This document shows, one piece after another, positions 22,601 to 36,200 of a stretch of 64,000 bases of DNA (the first letter of the stretch is position 1; every line of letters begins with the position of its first letter). The notes beneath the pieces were generated by a model. The model was not told where the DNA came from. It saw nothing but the letters and a program-made list of their open reading frames with translations, and did not search any database. This stretch comes from Plecoglossus altivelis (lineage: Eukaryota; Chordata; Actinopteri; Osmeriformes; Plecoglossidae), in the NCBI GenBank assembly GCA_036571765.1, contig BROE01000013.1:9812857-9876856 (forward strand), given 5' to 3'. Made by a program: the position numbers and the translations under genes.

Positions 22601-23749
22601 GATTGATTTGTGGGTCTTTTCAACAGTGCATTCTTCCCTGGGGTTGTCAGGAAGAGCTTTCTTTTTTTCCCTCAGTATTTATGAAAAGGGACAAACTAAC
22701 ATTGTGGCATCAACACACGTTGCGAATAGTTTATTCTCTCAATTTCTATTATGTTCCAAGAATTCCGTTACAAATAATAGTGCAATACAACAGCAATAGA
22801 CAGATTTGATTTGTCACCAAATGTCTGTTGTTGCTGCTAGTGAGTGAGGCTTTCAGGAGAGAGGGACTACGCACAGATATTCCTGTGACATGGTGAGAAA
22901 TACCAAGAGCTCGTTCCACTGTCACACATTTCAGCCACAGAGGACAGTCCTCTGGGAAAGACCACATCTGGTTGCTCAACTTACCCTAGAAAATTGTTCT
23001 AGGTTTTTCGAAACCTCTCATCTACACCCTCTTTTTTTCTGGGTAGAGGTGGAGATATAGGTTCAATCACAGCTGCTTGAAGCAAACTCCACAGGGAAGA
23101 ACAACCCCCTCCCCAACTTTGACCACTTCCGTTTGCTCCAAAATTCTAGGATGATCTCCTAGGTTGTCAGTAACAATCAGTGAATATAAATTCAGCTCCA
23201 AACACTTTCAGTCCATCAAATACAAGCATGTATTCTAAATGGAAGCTTTTCTGTATTGTTGTTATTTACAATGTTATTATTGCTTGTGTTGGTGGATTAC
23301 TCATGCTTTTTGACCATGTTTAGTAGCTCTGCTCCTCATTACCATAACAATACCCCCCACCCCCAACAAGCATGAAACATCTCTTCTAAGGAATGACCAG
23401 GGTGGGATGGCCGAGTGACCAGGGTGTGGGGACTGGGAGGTACCAGGGTGTGGGGCCAGTAGGGTCCAGGGGAGGGGTGTGCAGGGTGGGATTAAGCTGG
23501 CCCCTGAGGTTTCTAAGGGAACCTTTGTCCCAGCTTGACCTGTCAGCTGACCTGCTGCTTACAGAGCTGCTGGAGAGAGAGCAATGGGGGTTTGGGGGGT
23601 TATGCTGCAGAGTTGGGGGTAGGCACCAGCAGGACTCACGATGGCCAGTCTCTGCTGTACCTTTGAGGGTGGATTTAATCACACCTCAAGTTTCATATCA
23701 GTCAGTGACCGACCGCCTTTCTGGCAGAGTGGACTGGTGGGAGAATGTG

Positions 23750-23823
<74 letters not shown>

Positions 23824-26800
23824 AGAAATAAATGTATAAAACTTCAATATTTAGTGGCAGTAAGAAGCCTGACAGGCCCCTCCCTGTGTTGGGGGATTGG
23901 TTGTTATCTGTGAGCCAGGCGGTCAGCGCAGAGCTGGAGGGGGGCTTGCTGGACACTGGCTAGAGGAGCCGTATGCGCCCAGAATCTGTGGGGTCAAGGG
24001 CCAGAGGTTAGGGTCGGAGGTGGGGTTGCTGGTGTGGGCAGATGGTCAGATAGTCTCTGGGATCAGGAAGTATCCCCCCTACAAAAACCAAGCTGCCCGA
24101 ACAGCCTGGAGAACAATACCATCAACTAGCGATGATACACCAACACTGCCACAGAGATGGGGGTGAGAGCAGTAACCTCCCCAGTGTAGAGCCCTGTCAG
24201 AGGGACACTTGGGCTGGTAACTGGACACTCAGAACCCTGGGGATGGTTAGAGCGGTAGGGAGGGGAGGGGGCACTGCTGGCCTTGCAGAGAACACATTAG
24301 TGGTGTTAGCAGTCACCTGGGGGGAGATGGAAGGCAGATAGTGAGACAGGCAAGATAGGAAGGGAGAGACACAAAGATACCGGTGGAGATCAGAAAGAGA
24401 GAGCTTTTTCCCCAATGACCTCATCTGCTGTAACATTTCATTGAGAAGTATTAGAGTTGCAAGATTTCTTTCCAATCCTTATCATCATTACTTAAGTCAC
24501 ATGTTCTCAGACAGGGAGAATGGCTGAGTTGCTTATCCTGGTCAGCACACCCTTACAGGCATCGATCCTACATTGTCATTTCTCTATAATCAATAAACTG
24601 CCTCCATTTGTCAATCTCAAGAATCATTTACACAGGAAGGTAGAGACACAGAAGGAAGGGAGGGAGAGAGGCTGGGAAAGAGGCTGGCAGAGAGGCTGGG
24701 AGAAAGGCTGGGAAATAGGCTGGCAGAGAGGCTGGAAAAGAGGCTGGCAGAGAGGCTGGGAGAGAGGCTGGCAGAGAGGCTGGGAGAGAGGCTGGGAAAG
24801 AGCCTGGGAGAGAGGGTGGGAGAGAGGCTGGGAGAGAGGGTGGGAAAGAGGGTGGGAAAGAGGCTGGGAAAGAAGCTGGGAGAGAGGCCGGGAGGCTTGT
24901 CTTGTGGTGCCCCCAGGCCAGGGGCTGGCCCAGCGGGTGTCAATAGTGTTGTGCAACACTGAGGAATGTGTTTGATGTTGATTGGAGGTTCCACATTTTC
25001 TGCATGGAAGCATTTTGGTGATTCTGTGCATTGCTGCAGACACCAGAATTACAGTGAGCGAAGGGTGGCATGCTTGTGATTGTGTGTGTGTGTGTTCGTC
25101 TCCTCACTGCGCCTATCACACAAGAGGCATGGTTATTCACTGAGGAAACTAATTGAATTAAATACATCGTACATCACAGTGACTTTGGGTTGTGTAGGCT
25201 AACCTCCTAAGAACCCGACACACAGATCTCAGCGTAGCTAGCAGTGAACAGGTCTGGAAGATGCTCAGCTGAATGTTATGACAGGTTTCACAGGAAGCAG
25301 AATCGGTAGAAGACATCAGGTGAGACTGCAGCAATAGAGTAAAGACTTACAGGATGATTGTTCAGGTTGATAGTCTCAACTGATTGTTCAGGCTGGTTGT
25401 TCTGGCCTGAGAGAGACCAGGCTACTCTGGTAACTCTGGAACAGCTGCCCAATCAGAAACCATGAACCTTGACCCCAGCCTGAATCCCCTGGCTTTATAT
25501 CTCAGCTCTGTAATCTGTCCTCTTCCCCCTTTCCTTCTCTCTCCTCTCCTGTCCTCTGACGACACCCCCCCTTTACTGCGTGACCTGTTTCTCTCAGTAA
25601 GGAATGCAGAGAGTTTGTTCCTGAGATAAGACTGGGGGGTGGGGGAGTGGGGGGTGAAGCCTAGGGTGGGTAGCAGTCTCTCTGGGTAAACACTGAGTTG
25701 GAGATCCAATTGTTGAACTGGCTCAGGCACGTAAACCTGAAGAGAGAGAGGGAGGGAGAGAGAGAGAGGAGGGAGGGAGAGTGGGAGGAAGAGAGTGAGG
25801 GGGAAAGGTAGGAAGACAGATAGAGTCCAGGAGAATCCCAGGGGGGAGGAGGACCTCTTTCTGTTTAGGGGGGAGGGGGGGTGGGGGGTGGGGGGTTGAT
25901 GAGGGGGAGGGTTGATGGGGTTCTCACCTGTCTGTTTATTTACTGATGGCTTAAGGCTGTCCTCTGCATAGTAGGAGCTGTACTGAGGTGGACATAGTTC
26001 CATACTGATGTCTGAGGGTTGAGGGTAGGAGCAGTGCTGGAGTCTGGGGGGGTCATGTTGTGTTGTCAGGCCTGGGGAGTCTCAGGGGATGTGTAAAGAT
26101 TTTGTTCATCTCAGTCCTTCCTGAAGTGAGTTTTATAACGAACTGTATGAAGAGCAGCATTGATCGCTCGGAACAAACACATGGCCTGAGGCGTTGTGTT
26201 GCACGAGAGGCTGGGGCTTACTGACCTTCCGATACGCTACTCTCTTGAGTTGAAGACATTCCAAACATTAAACATTTAAGAGAACATTTCTTTTAAGATG
26301 TCTACCCTTTGAGTTATTTGCTGTTGGCTTGTGAATGCTGGTTGAGTTTAGAGAGGGCAGTCTTGTAGTATTGAACTGGTTTAGCTGTGGACCTGGGGGG
26401 TAGCAGACACCATCAGGGAAACCTACTAGCTGCTAGACCAACTGAGCTGTCAGTCAAGAGGAGCTGTGTTCTGGAGAGACAGCAGTGAATATTGATAGGA
26501 TATCGTGGGCTGCTCAACACCATAGCCTATTTCCATAAATGCCATTGATTTGAGCTTGAGGTGGATAGCCTCAGGTACAGGGGATCAGAATGAGTGATAG
26601 AAATACATTCAACCTCAACCTTTCCTAATCTGAGATCATGTTGACATCAGTGCCTGTGATAGACACTGTGCACTAGCGCTAACACTGTGTGTTCATGTAG
26701 GCTACTAGTGAAACACGATTTCACATTGTTGCGATTGCATTATCCATTATCTCTGTTACATATGAACTGCATGTTCGAAAAATATGTACCGTCATTTAGC

Positions 26801-29800
26801 ATGTTTATCGCCTGTCCTAAAACTATTTTATGCATTTAGCCGATGCTGTTAACCAAAGCAACATAGAGTACAGGAGAGTTTGAACCTTTTGATCCGCAAT
26901 GAATGTCTCTAACCACTGAGCCATACCCTCCAGCCTCTAGATGACAGCGTGTTGCTCTGTCCTTCAGGTATCTCCCCCTTCAGCGTCCAGCCCTCCCCCA
27001 TACTGGTGACAGAGGGCTCTGTTGCCCGCTTCACCTGCCGGGTGTCTGGAAGCCCCCCCCCAATCATCACCTGGGAGTTTAACCGGGTCACATTACCCCT
27101 GGCAACGGAAAGGTACGCTTCTTGAAGATGTGGCACTCGGTGCCAGGTTCAGCTCAGGGCCGTTTAGAAGTCTGACCAGGACGTTTATCTGGTCCAATCG
27201 CAGTCTGTCTTGATGACCTGTGACCTCTGTGTCTTCTTCTCCAGAATCACAGCGTTGCCTGGTGGCGTGCTGCAGATCCACAGCGTTCAGAGGGCGGACG
27301 CTGGGAGCTACCGCTGCGTGGCCACCAATATTGCCAACCGGAGGCGGAGCTCTGAGGCCACTTTGACTGTCACTCCTGGTGAGTGGAGGGAGGCGCCTCT
27401 GTGTGTGATCCAGATGTGGGATTAGAAGGATCTGGTGCGACATAGTCCCAGGAGGGCCGGTGTGTGACAGACCTCTTTTGCCCACAGCCCCTGGTCCCCG
27501 CCTGCCCCAGCGCCCTCGCATCATCGCGGGCCCTCAGAACGCCAGCGTGGCCCTGCACCAGAGTGCAATCCTGGAGTGCCTGGCCACCGGACACCCCCAG
27601 CCCCTGGTGTCATGGAGCCGTGCCGATGGCAGGCCCATGGACGTGTTCAACACCAAGGTTCTGGGTAACGGGAACCTAATCATCTCAGACATCAAGCCGC
27701 AGCACGGTGGCGTGTACATCTGTCGGGCCACCACGCCAAGAACCCGCAACTACACTGTCGCCACCGCCAACATCACTGTGCTAGGTACACACACACTGAC
27801 TATTGTCTCTGAAATATGGACGTTACCCCCATTGAAGGTTTACACCAGACAGCCTTGTTATTATAGTCTATCCTCCCTTATGCTGTTCTCCCCCCCCTCA
27901 GCCCCCCCCTCTCTGGTGGAGTGGCCTGAGAGCCTGACCCGGCCTCGCGCTGGCACTGCCCGCTTTGTGTGCCAGGCACATGGTGTTCCCGTGCCCCAGA
28001 TCACCTGGTTGAAGAACGGAGAGACGGTCCATTCCAACGGACGCATCAAGATGTATAACAGGTCCGAGCTCACCAAACATATACACACATACACACACAA
28101 ACATACACACACAAGCACACACACACACACAAACACAGCAGACCACACAACACATCTCTCTTTCTCAAGTTCCTCACAGACTCTTATCTATATTTGTTGA
28201 CTGGAAACTCTGCGTCCATGAAACATTAATTAGCTAGTCCCTGCAGTAGAAAGGAAGTTGAATAATTTAGCAATGTGCTAATGGTGTTTTAGTTGATTTC
28301 CCTCTAATTTCCTTTGTCTGCTCGGTCAGCAGGGCAGGGTAACAGTTTCACTTAAAAGAGCATAATAAAGTTAAATGACAGGCTGAGCATCGGTGAGTGT
28401 CTAACGAAGCGTGTGTGTGTGTGTGTGTGTGTGTGCGTGTGTGTGTGCTAATGTGTGTGTGCGCCTCACAGCAAACTGGTGATTACCCAGATCATCCCAG
28501 AGGATGATGCCATCTACCAGTGCCAGGCAGAGAGTGAGCAGGGTTCAGTTCTGGCCATGGCCCGGCTCATCGTGGTGATGTCAGAGGACCGACCCAGCGC
28601 GCCACGTGCCATACAGGCTGACACCGTGTCTAGCTCAGCCATCCTGCTGGCCTGGGAGAGGCCGCTCTACAACGCTGACAAAGTCATCGCCTACTCTGTA
28701 CACTACATGAAGGCAGAGGGTGAGACTCACTGGGAGACATACCATCATAACCTACATAGGCTTATCTCTCTGGAACTACTTTCTCTCAGCCTCTGTTTGT
28801 CTCTCTTCCACCCTCTCTTTCTCTGCCATTCTATGATGCTTCCTCTTCCTCTGTCCATCTGTCGTTGGGCAAAAGGTCGAAGATCTCCTGGTAGTTTCGA
28901 ACAGCAGCTTTCACCATACAGACAGGCCAGGGTCTTCCTCAGAGTATTAAGGTCCTGGCTAGATCAGCAGCCAGCAGCCAGCCAGACCAGAGGTCCTGCA
29001 ATGCTGCTTCACTCTCCTCAGCCTCTATGGGAACGTTGACATTAAAGTCAACAAAAGTCACATTCAAGCAATGAAACAATTCAACAACTCGACGGTCTAT
29101 TCAGAATCTGTTGTTTGTGTCAGACCGGGGAATTCCTTTGTGGAGGTAGAACTTTCCAGCCCAGTCACTAAGGGAAACACCTGCCTGACTGTGTATGGAT
29201 GAAGAAGTAAAAGAAAACTTGCATTCAGTTTCCCTTGAATTACTGGTGTCTGCTTGGGATTCAGTTCACTTGATTTAGTGACACATTGTATCTGAGAGAA
29301 TGGCAACGAGACTGACAGGAGTGGCAGAGTCTGGCTTTCTGTAGCGGAGATGTGAGGAGCTGCTAATGAATGGATGTTGGAGTGGGATAAGGCCCCAGAG
29401 CAGCCTCCAGGAGGCCGGAGGGCCAGGCAGCAGGGCTGGGAGGAAGGCTTTGTGTTTCAGGGAGGTTTCTAGGCCCATTGAGCCAGAGGGACAAGGCCTC
29501 GTCTGTTTACTCTCAAGGATCTTGTTTACTAGGTCAGGAATCAGTCAGACCATTCTACACTCTGAAGCTACAAGTGAGACTTTTGTGTGACCTTCCTAAT
29601 CTGAGTTCATTAAACAGCTATCAAGAGCCAGTCAGAGATGTGGGAAAGTCTAATGGAGGAATTTGTCCAAGCTGTGAGGACGAAATTGTCGACTTGTGAA
29701 TGACATGTGTGTTAGAGGAAGGGGGTGTCATACTTTTGATTGAGTTGACACCTCTAGTGTGTGTAGAGTTGTTCATGCTGAGCTGTGAGGGCCAGAGGTG

Positions 29801-30172
29801 CACAGGTGCTCCAGAGCGCTGTGAGGAACAGGAAGAGCTTCTGTAGGAAAACAGTGACCAGCATCTCTCTTAAGCTCTTGTTGTCAGTAGTATTGAAATC
29901 CTATTATTATGCTATTTAATCCTTCATCTCCCTCTTCTTTATCCTGCTTTCCAACCAGGCTTGAACAACGAGGAGTATCAGGTCGTCATTGGTAACGACA
30001 CGACCCGCTATATTATTGATGACCTGGAGCCGGCGAGGAACTACACGTTCTACATTGTGGCGTACATGCCCATGGGAGCCAGCCGCATGTCGGACCATGT
30101 GTTCCAACACACCCTGGAGGATGGTGAGCCAGCCGGCTACCTACCTGTCTGCCTGCCTGCCTGCCTGCCTGC

Positions 30173-30203
<31 letters not shown>

Positions 30204-33200
30204 CATGCGATGTGATCTACACACTCACACAAAAATGTGTTTGTTGGAATTGTGTGTGTTCTATGTGAACTTGGATTGATTGACTCTAAACTCCAGACGA
30301 GCCTGATTTGCCCTTCGTCTTGGCCTCGCAGGCAGTCCTGCTGGTTCAGCAAAGCTGCAGTTATGGATGATATTATGCTGCTGTTCACTCTGGGCCAGTC
30401 GGGGGTCACGGGTCAACCCTGAGAGGTTGTTCCTTTTGGCTCAGAGGGTGTCTAATAAAGTGGGATTAGCAGGGAGGCCTCAGCAGGTTAGACATTAGTC
30501 TGGCCCTTCCTAACCTGGTGCCCTTCCCAACCTAAGCCCACCTGTGGACATTAAACAGACTCATTACAAATTAATGTAGTTTTCATCTGTGGCCAATGAC
30601 TGTTGTCAGTACTCCACAAAGAATTACTTTAAATAGCAGTGAACAGTTGAAGCCAAGGGTGCAAGGAAGGGTGTTAGGAGGCAGAGTGTCATGTTGGATC
30701 TTAAATGTAAATGCTGTGGTTGACTGGTCCTGTCTCCCCCCAGTACCTCTAACTGGTCCTCTCTCTTCTCAGTACCTCTAACTGGTCCTCTCTCTTCTCA
30801 GTACCTCTAACTGGTCCTCTCTCTTCTCAGTACCTCTAACTGGCCGTGTCTCTTCTCAGTACCTCTAACTGGTCCTCTCTCTTCTCAGTACCTCTACGTG
30901 CCCCGGAGCTCAGCTTGAAAAGCCAAAGCCCCTCAGACATCCAGGTGTCATGGCAACCCCTCTCTGCCAAGCTGAGCCGCGGTCATGTGTCTGCCTACCG
31001 CCTGTCCTACCGGACCAGCAGCGAGCCAGCGGTAACTTCACTGGAGCTGGATGGGGACCAGACCCAGTATCTACTGGAGGGGCTGCAGCCGGACACTATC
31101 TACCTTCTCCGCATCGCCTCGGCCACCGCCGTGGGCTGGGGGGAGGAGTCTGCCTGGACGTCACACCGCACACCCAAGGCCTCCAGTGCTAAAGGTGATG
31201 GGAGACAGGGAAAGAGGATGAAGACAGAAATCTTTCCAGAGGAAGAGACCCATGAGAAGAGCTGGCTTTCATAATCTTGTTAAGGCTTAGGGTTTGTTAC
31301 TCTGTGACCTTTAACCTGCACTGTCAGTAACATTGGAATGGCTTCAGTCATGGGTCATAAAGAGGGGGAGGCGGGCCTAGGTGCGGGGGGGATGGGTAGG
31401 CCTCAGGAGGAAAGGAAGACTTTTCTATAGGTCCGAATATTTTCCTGCTTTGTAATCCTGCTGTGCCCAGCATGGTCCCTCATTCCGTGAGTTGGGTAGG
31501 TAGGCGGGTTTATAGGCTATGGTTAATCATTTGGTTAATTTACAGTTGGACAATTAGGGTTTCAATTACTATTAGATGGTAGTTTAATTTTATACATATA
31601 TAGAGGGGTTAGGATTCTAGGAAGAGATGAGCCTTTTGAAGATGCTGTGTGGCCTGTTTATAGGTCAGGATCAGCCCCTCTTGAGAGCCTCACAGCGTTG
31701 CTAATGTGTGTTACTGTTATTCTGCATTTTTATCATGTAAGGATCTGAATCTAAATGATTCATGTTTGACTCCAACCACCCCCTCTCCCCAGTCCCTCTG
31801 GCCCCAGAGCTGTGGTTGGAGCCGGTTAACTGCACCACCATCATAGTGCGCTGGCAACTGGCACCAGGCAACGCTGCTAGCGTCCAGGGCTACCGGCTCT
31901 TCTACCACGAGGAGAGCCAGGCAGAGAGCGCCCCGACCCTGCTGCCTGCCCTGATGAACAAGCACACCATCGGAGGACTGGGTGAGTCTCAGCACCCACG
32001 GTCAGCCCTGGCTCGTCTATGTCTGTCTATTCACCACCCCCCCCCCTACTTTGGTAGGGACAGGAGGGGAGAAAGGGGGGCAAATGAGGGGAGTCCTGAC
32101 CCCCTACTGACCATCTGTGGCCAGAGAGGGTCAGCCAGGTGGTCAGCAGCTGACTTTCAAATCAGGGAGATGAGGATGCGAGGGGGGTTGGGAAGATCTG
32201 AAGTACAGTATGTGGCCCCTACGTTTGTTGTTTCAAGGGCAGTAAAAGTTTTTTTTTTTTGAGGCTCTACGTCTTTCACACCAGTATTCACGAGGTTTCC
32301 GAACTAAAGTGTGAGAGAGTAAACTCGCACAGTTTGTCTTTGGATGGAGAAACGGCTTAGTAGCTAAATGTAGGAGTTTTATAGAATGACTTTAGAAGAA
32401 ATAAGAAGATAAATGTGAACGTGTGTCAGTCAGACTCGACTGGTGATCTTCTCCTTCACAGAGCAGGGGGCTAGAGACCTCCTCAGCACACAGACTGGGG
32501 ATAGTTTCTCCTGAGATGAGAGGCCTCCAAGGACCCTGCTAGCACAGAGGAGGGACAGCCTGTAAGCCAGGAGATGATTTACAACCTGGTTTATGACTGC
32601 TATGAGCAGAGCTGTTGGAGGAGCTGAGACATCAAAGCCTCTTATTGTGTTAGGCTCTCGGGCCACAAAGACTCTTTATAAGCCAAGAGTCCGAATCTGC
32701 CCCCACCTTGGTGACTATTCACCCTGCCTTCCCAATGAGCTCTCTGGGAGTGAACGGGGGTTGGGGGACCATAAACACAGGATATTAGCACGTTTTGAAT
32801 GTCTATTTAGTGTATTATTAAAATGTGTAGGGCTGTAATTCAAAGTTTCTATGGCAGCTTGGCCATAGAACCTTCCTCCTTCTTGTTCTATGTGGAGATG
32901 GTTTAGAACATGTCTGAGAGAGCTGCTGGCAGACTAGCAGGGTTTAGGAGAACCATGTGTGTCCCAGAACCCTGGGCTGCCTGTGCCGTATGCCAGCTCT
33001 AACTAAACAGCCCTTTCAAATTTCAATTCAATCTTGTCAGGAGAACCCCATTATATTGGATTGGACAGCGAGTTGGCATGCCTTTCTTGAGTTCTAAACA
33101 TGTAAAGACAGACATGTTCTGATTTGTTTGAATGATATCTTAAGAACACTTGCCTGATTGATAGCATTGCAGGGTGGGGAATGTGAGTGTCTGCAACTGT

Positions 33201-36200
33201 CTTTATGAATGACACTCATTGAAATACTGGGTTCTTACCAGCCGTGTTGATTTATCTCATGCCAGGGGAGGGTAACATACCTGTCATATCTGTTGGCACA
33301 CTGTAAAGTAAATCCTGTCTGGAGCCCTTATGATATGAAAGACCCTTGCTAGGGGGACTGAGGGCCTTTTAGACCCTGGCTTAGAGTGCAGAATACCTGC
33401 CTAGCTGAATGTCACTGGTGTGAATGTTAACAGATAAGTTGTGTCTGTCTCTTTTGTGTGTGTATGTGTGTGAAGGAGATATATGCTACGTCTAACCCTG
33501 TGATATATACTGCCGTGAGGGTCAGAGTGGAAATTGACATTTATGGCCCTGCTCAAGCTGGGCCAGTGGTCGGGGGGCCTGAGCTGGGTGGGGGGCATTC
33601 TCAGGGCAGAACAAAGCCTGAGGCTTGGAGGATCTGCACACTGGCTGTAAAAATCAGGTGACCACAAACAGCTCAAGAATTTCTCCTTTAAATACAAACT
33701 GGCATAATAATTTATGGAGGTGAAGGAGGGATAATGGGAGTATGGTCTTGCTGGACTCATCCAATGAGAAAGACAGGAAAATAAACCTGCTTCAGTATAG
33801 TTTATGTGAAGATATGTCAGACTGATAGACTAAGTGAATGGTGTTTATTATATTCTCAAAGCTGCAGTCATAATCAGATGAACCAGTAGAGTGTAACTAT
33901 TCAGTTCTGCCAAGTGGCAGCTGAATCATATTTAATCTCATGGTATGGTTGAATGGGCAGGCTAATACACATCCAGCACTGGTACACATCTGAGAAAGGT
34001 AGTCTTTGTAAAGGGTGTTACAGTGCAGGATTGTATGACTGAGCACTGAGGTCCCTGATAAACACCTTCTATCTTTCTACCGATCTCTGCCAGGATAAAT
34101 CCTAGATTCAACAGAGACTGCCAAAATTGGGACACTGGTTTAGTCAAAACTGCATTGTTTTGACTAAAACAATATATGTATGCATATATTATTATTTACC
34201 TATATTTTTACAGAAATGATCAAATGGCACAATTCTTGTTACATGCAGGCAAAGTTCCATGACTGGGAGAGTCTCCTAGTGAGGAAGTGAATGAAGGCTC
34301 ACATAGAAGAACTGTCCTCAGGGCTCCTTCCTGTTTGTCCTCTCCTATTAACTAGCTCTTTATTTTTGGCTCGGGTGTTTTCCCTTTTTTCTTCACTTTG
34401 CTGCGTCTCTCCCTCCCCCGACCCTCTCGCTCTCCCTCCCCCTGGCCCTCTCGCTCTCCCTCCCCTGGCCCTCTCACTCTACCTCTCCCAACCCTCCCCC
34501 GACCCTATCACTCTCCCTCCCCCGACCCTCTCAGTCCCCCGCCCGCTGCTCTCGCTCTCCCTCCCCCGACCCTCCCCCTCATAGCCCCTCCCTTGGCTGG
34601 ATTGTAAGTCAGAGGTTGTGGCCCAGATGTCACCCCCCCTGCAATGGTTACGGCAGGCCTATTGTGCTTTTGGGCTGGGGGTGACCTGACCCCTGTTTTG
34701 TAGATATGGACTTTGTGATGGACAAAGGCCTGGACACTGACCAAATCTGGACCGGCCAGTCTGTCTGTGGACTCTATATGGCAGCTTGAGGACAGGGTGC
34801 TTGAGGAGGGGGGGGGGAGCAGGGGAAGAAGAGAGACTGGAGAAGGGTTTCTCACTGTAGGACACAAATCATGAGGGAGAAACTCTAATGTCAACCAGCA
34901 TTGGTCTGTTGGTGCTGACATCATGTTACTCAAAACAAGACAACAACACGAAGACAGCAAGTGTTGGTTAGTGTTCCTTGCATGTTTGAGAATGTCCTCG
35001 AGAGGCCTTCATCTCTCCGCCACTAACAGCATATTCTGTATTCATAATTCCGATCTTATTGTGGATCGATCACAACATGTGCAGCTTCACATTTACACTT
35101 TGTCACTTGATCATCAGTCAGTTCTCTGTTAGCCTCTTTTGAGGTGGAGGGTCAGAGGGGGTGGGGAGGAGCCTGAGGGAAGAAAGAGGCTGATCTTGTA
35201 TTGCAGAGCTGTGACCCGGATTTCTTTCAAAGTGTTATCTCTGCCTGACCTATCCCACTCACCCCCCATTCCCCCGGGCTTGTGTGACCGCCCGCTAAAT
35301 GATTACATTCAGCTCCATAGTCAGGAAGAACAAGTCCACACAGTTGACACTGGGACATATCATTTTACTTAGTGAAAGAAGACGCGCAACCTCTTCTGCA
35401 ATCCACTCTGTATTTGTGTGTTTGAGCACAACCTAGTGGAGGGGTTAGATACTAAAATCCCTGAAGCGGTTGTGTGGATGAAGCAGTTTTATGTTACCTG
35501 GGATTTTAGGTGGAATAGGACTGACCACAGATAGCCAGTGTGGGAGGCTCCCCTCTTACTGCTGGTGCCAGGCGGATGAACGTGGGAGGTTCTGTTTTGA
35601 GGCCTGACTGCCCTGAGTGTCACCAGGACAAGGCTCCAGCCTTCAGCATCTGTCCTCCTCCCCCAGCTCACTCCCACACAAACAGCAGCCCTCTGTGACC
35701 TCACCTCTCCCCTTCCAGCCCCAGTGTCAAGCTACCCCCTGCCCCCCCCCCCCCCCGCCCCCTCAGGGTTAGAAGAGTCCAGTTAGAGAGTTGAATCCCC
35801 CCCTGGTGGACAGACAGTATCTTATAGAGAGAGGGAAAGCCTGTCAGGACACCCTGAGTGGCTGCTCATGGTATTCAATGTGGGGTTATACATGACAATC
35901 TAGTCTCTCTGCTGTTCCTCTGTCTGATGTAGACCCAAGGAAGAAGTACCATGTGAAGCTCCTGGCGTACAGCTTCATGGGAGACGGTTACCAGGCGGAT
36001 CAGACTATCAGCACTCCTGGATGCGTCTGTAAGATCATCCCCCTGTAACACCACCCCTGTACCATCACCTGGGCCAGCCACCTCTGTCTATAACACTGTT
36101 GTTCCTGCAATCCCCAGCTGTGCGTGATCGCCTGGTGCCCCCCCCGCCCCCACCCCACCATGTGTACGCCCGCGCCAACAGCTCCTCAACAGTGCTGCTC

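Noticed and set aside
24617..25043. Ser/Leu/Pro repeat ORFs (SLSPSLF, QPLSQPL) and GWERGW ORF
   Set aside because: Register artefacts of the 12-bp minisatellite at 24655-24892.
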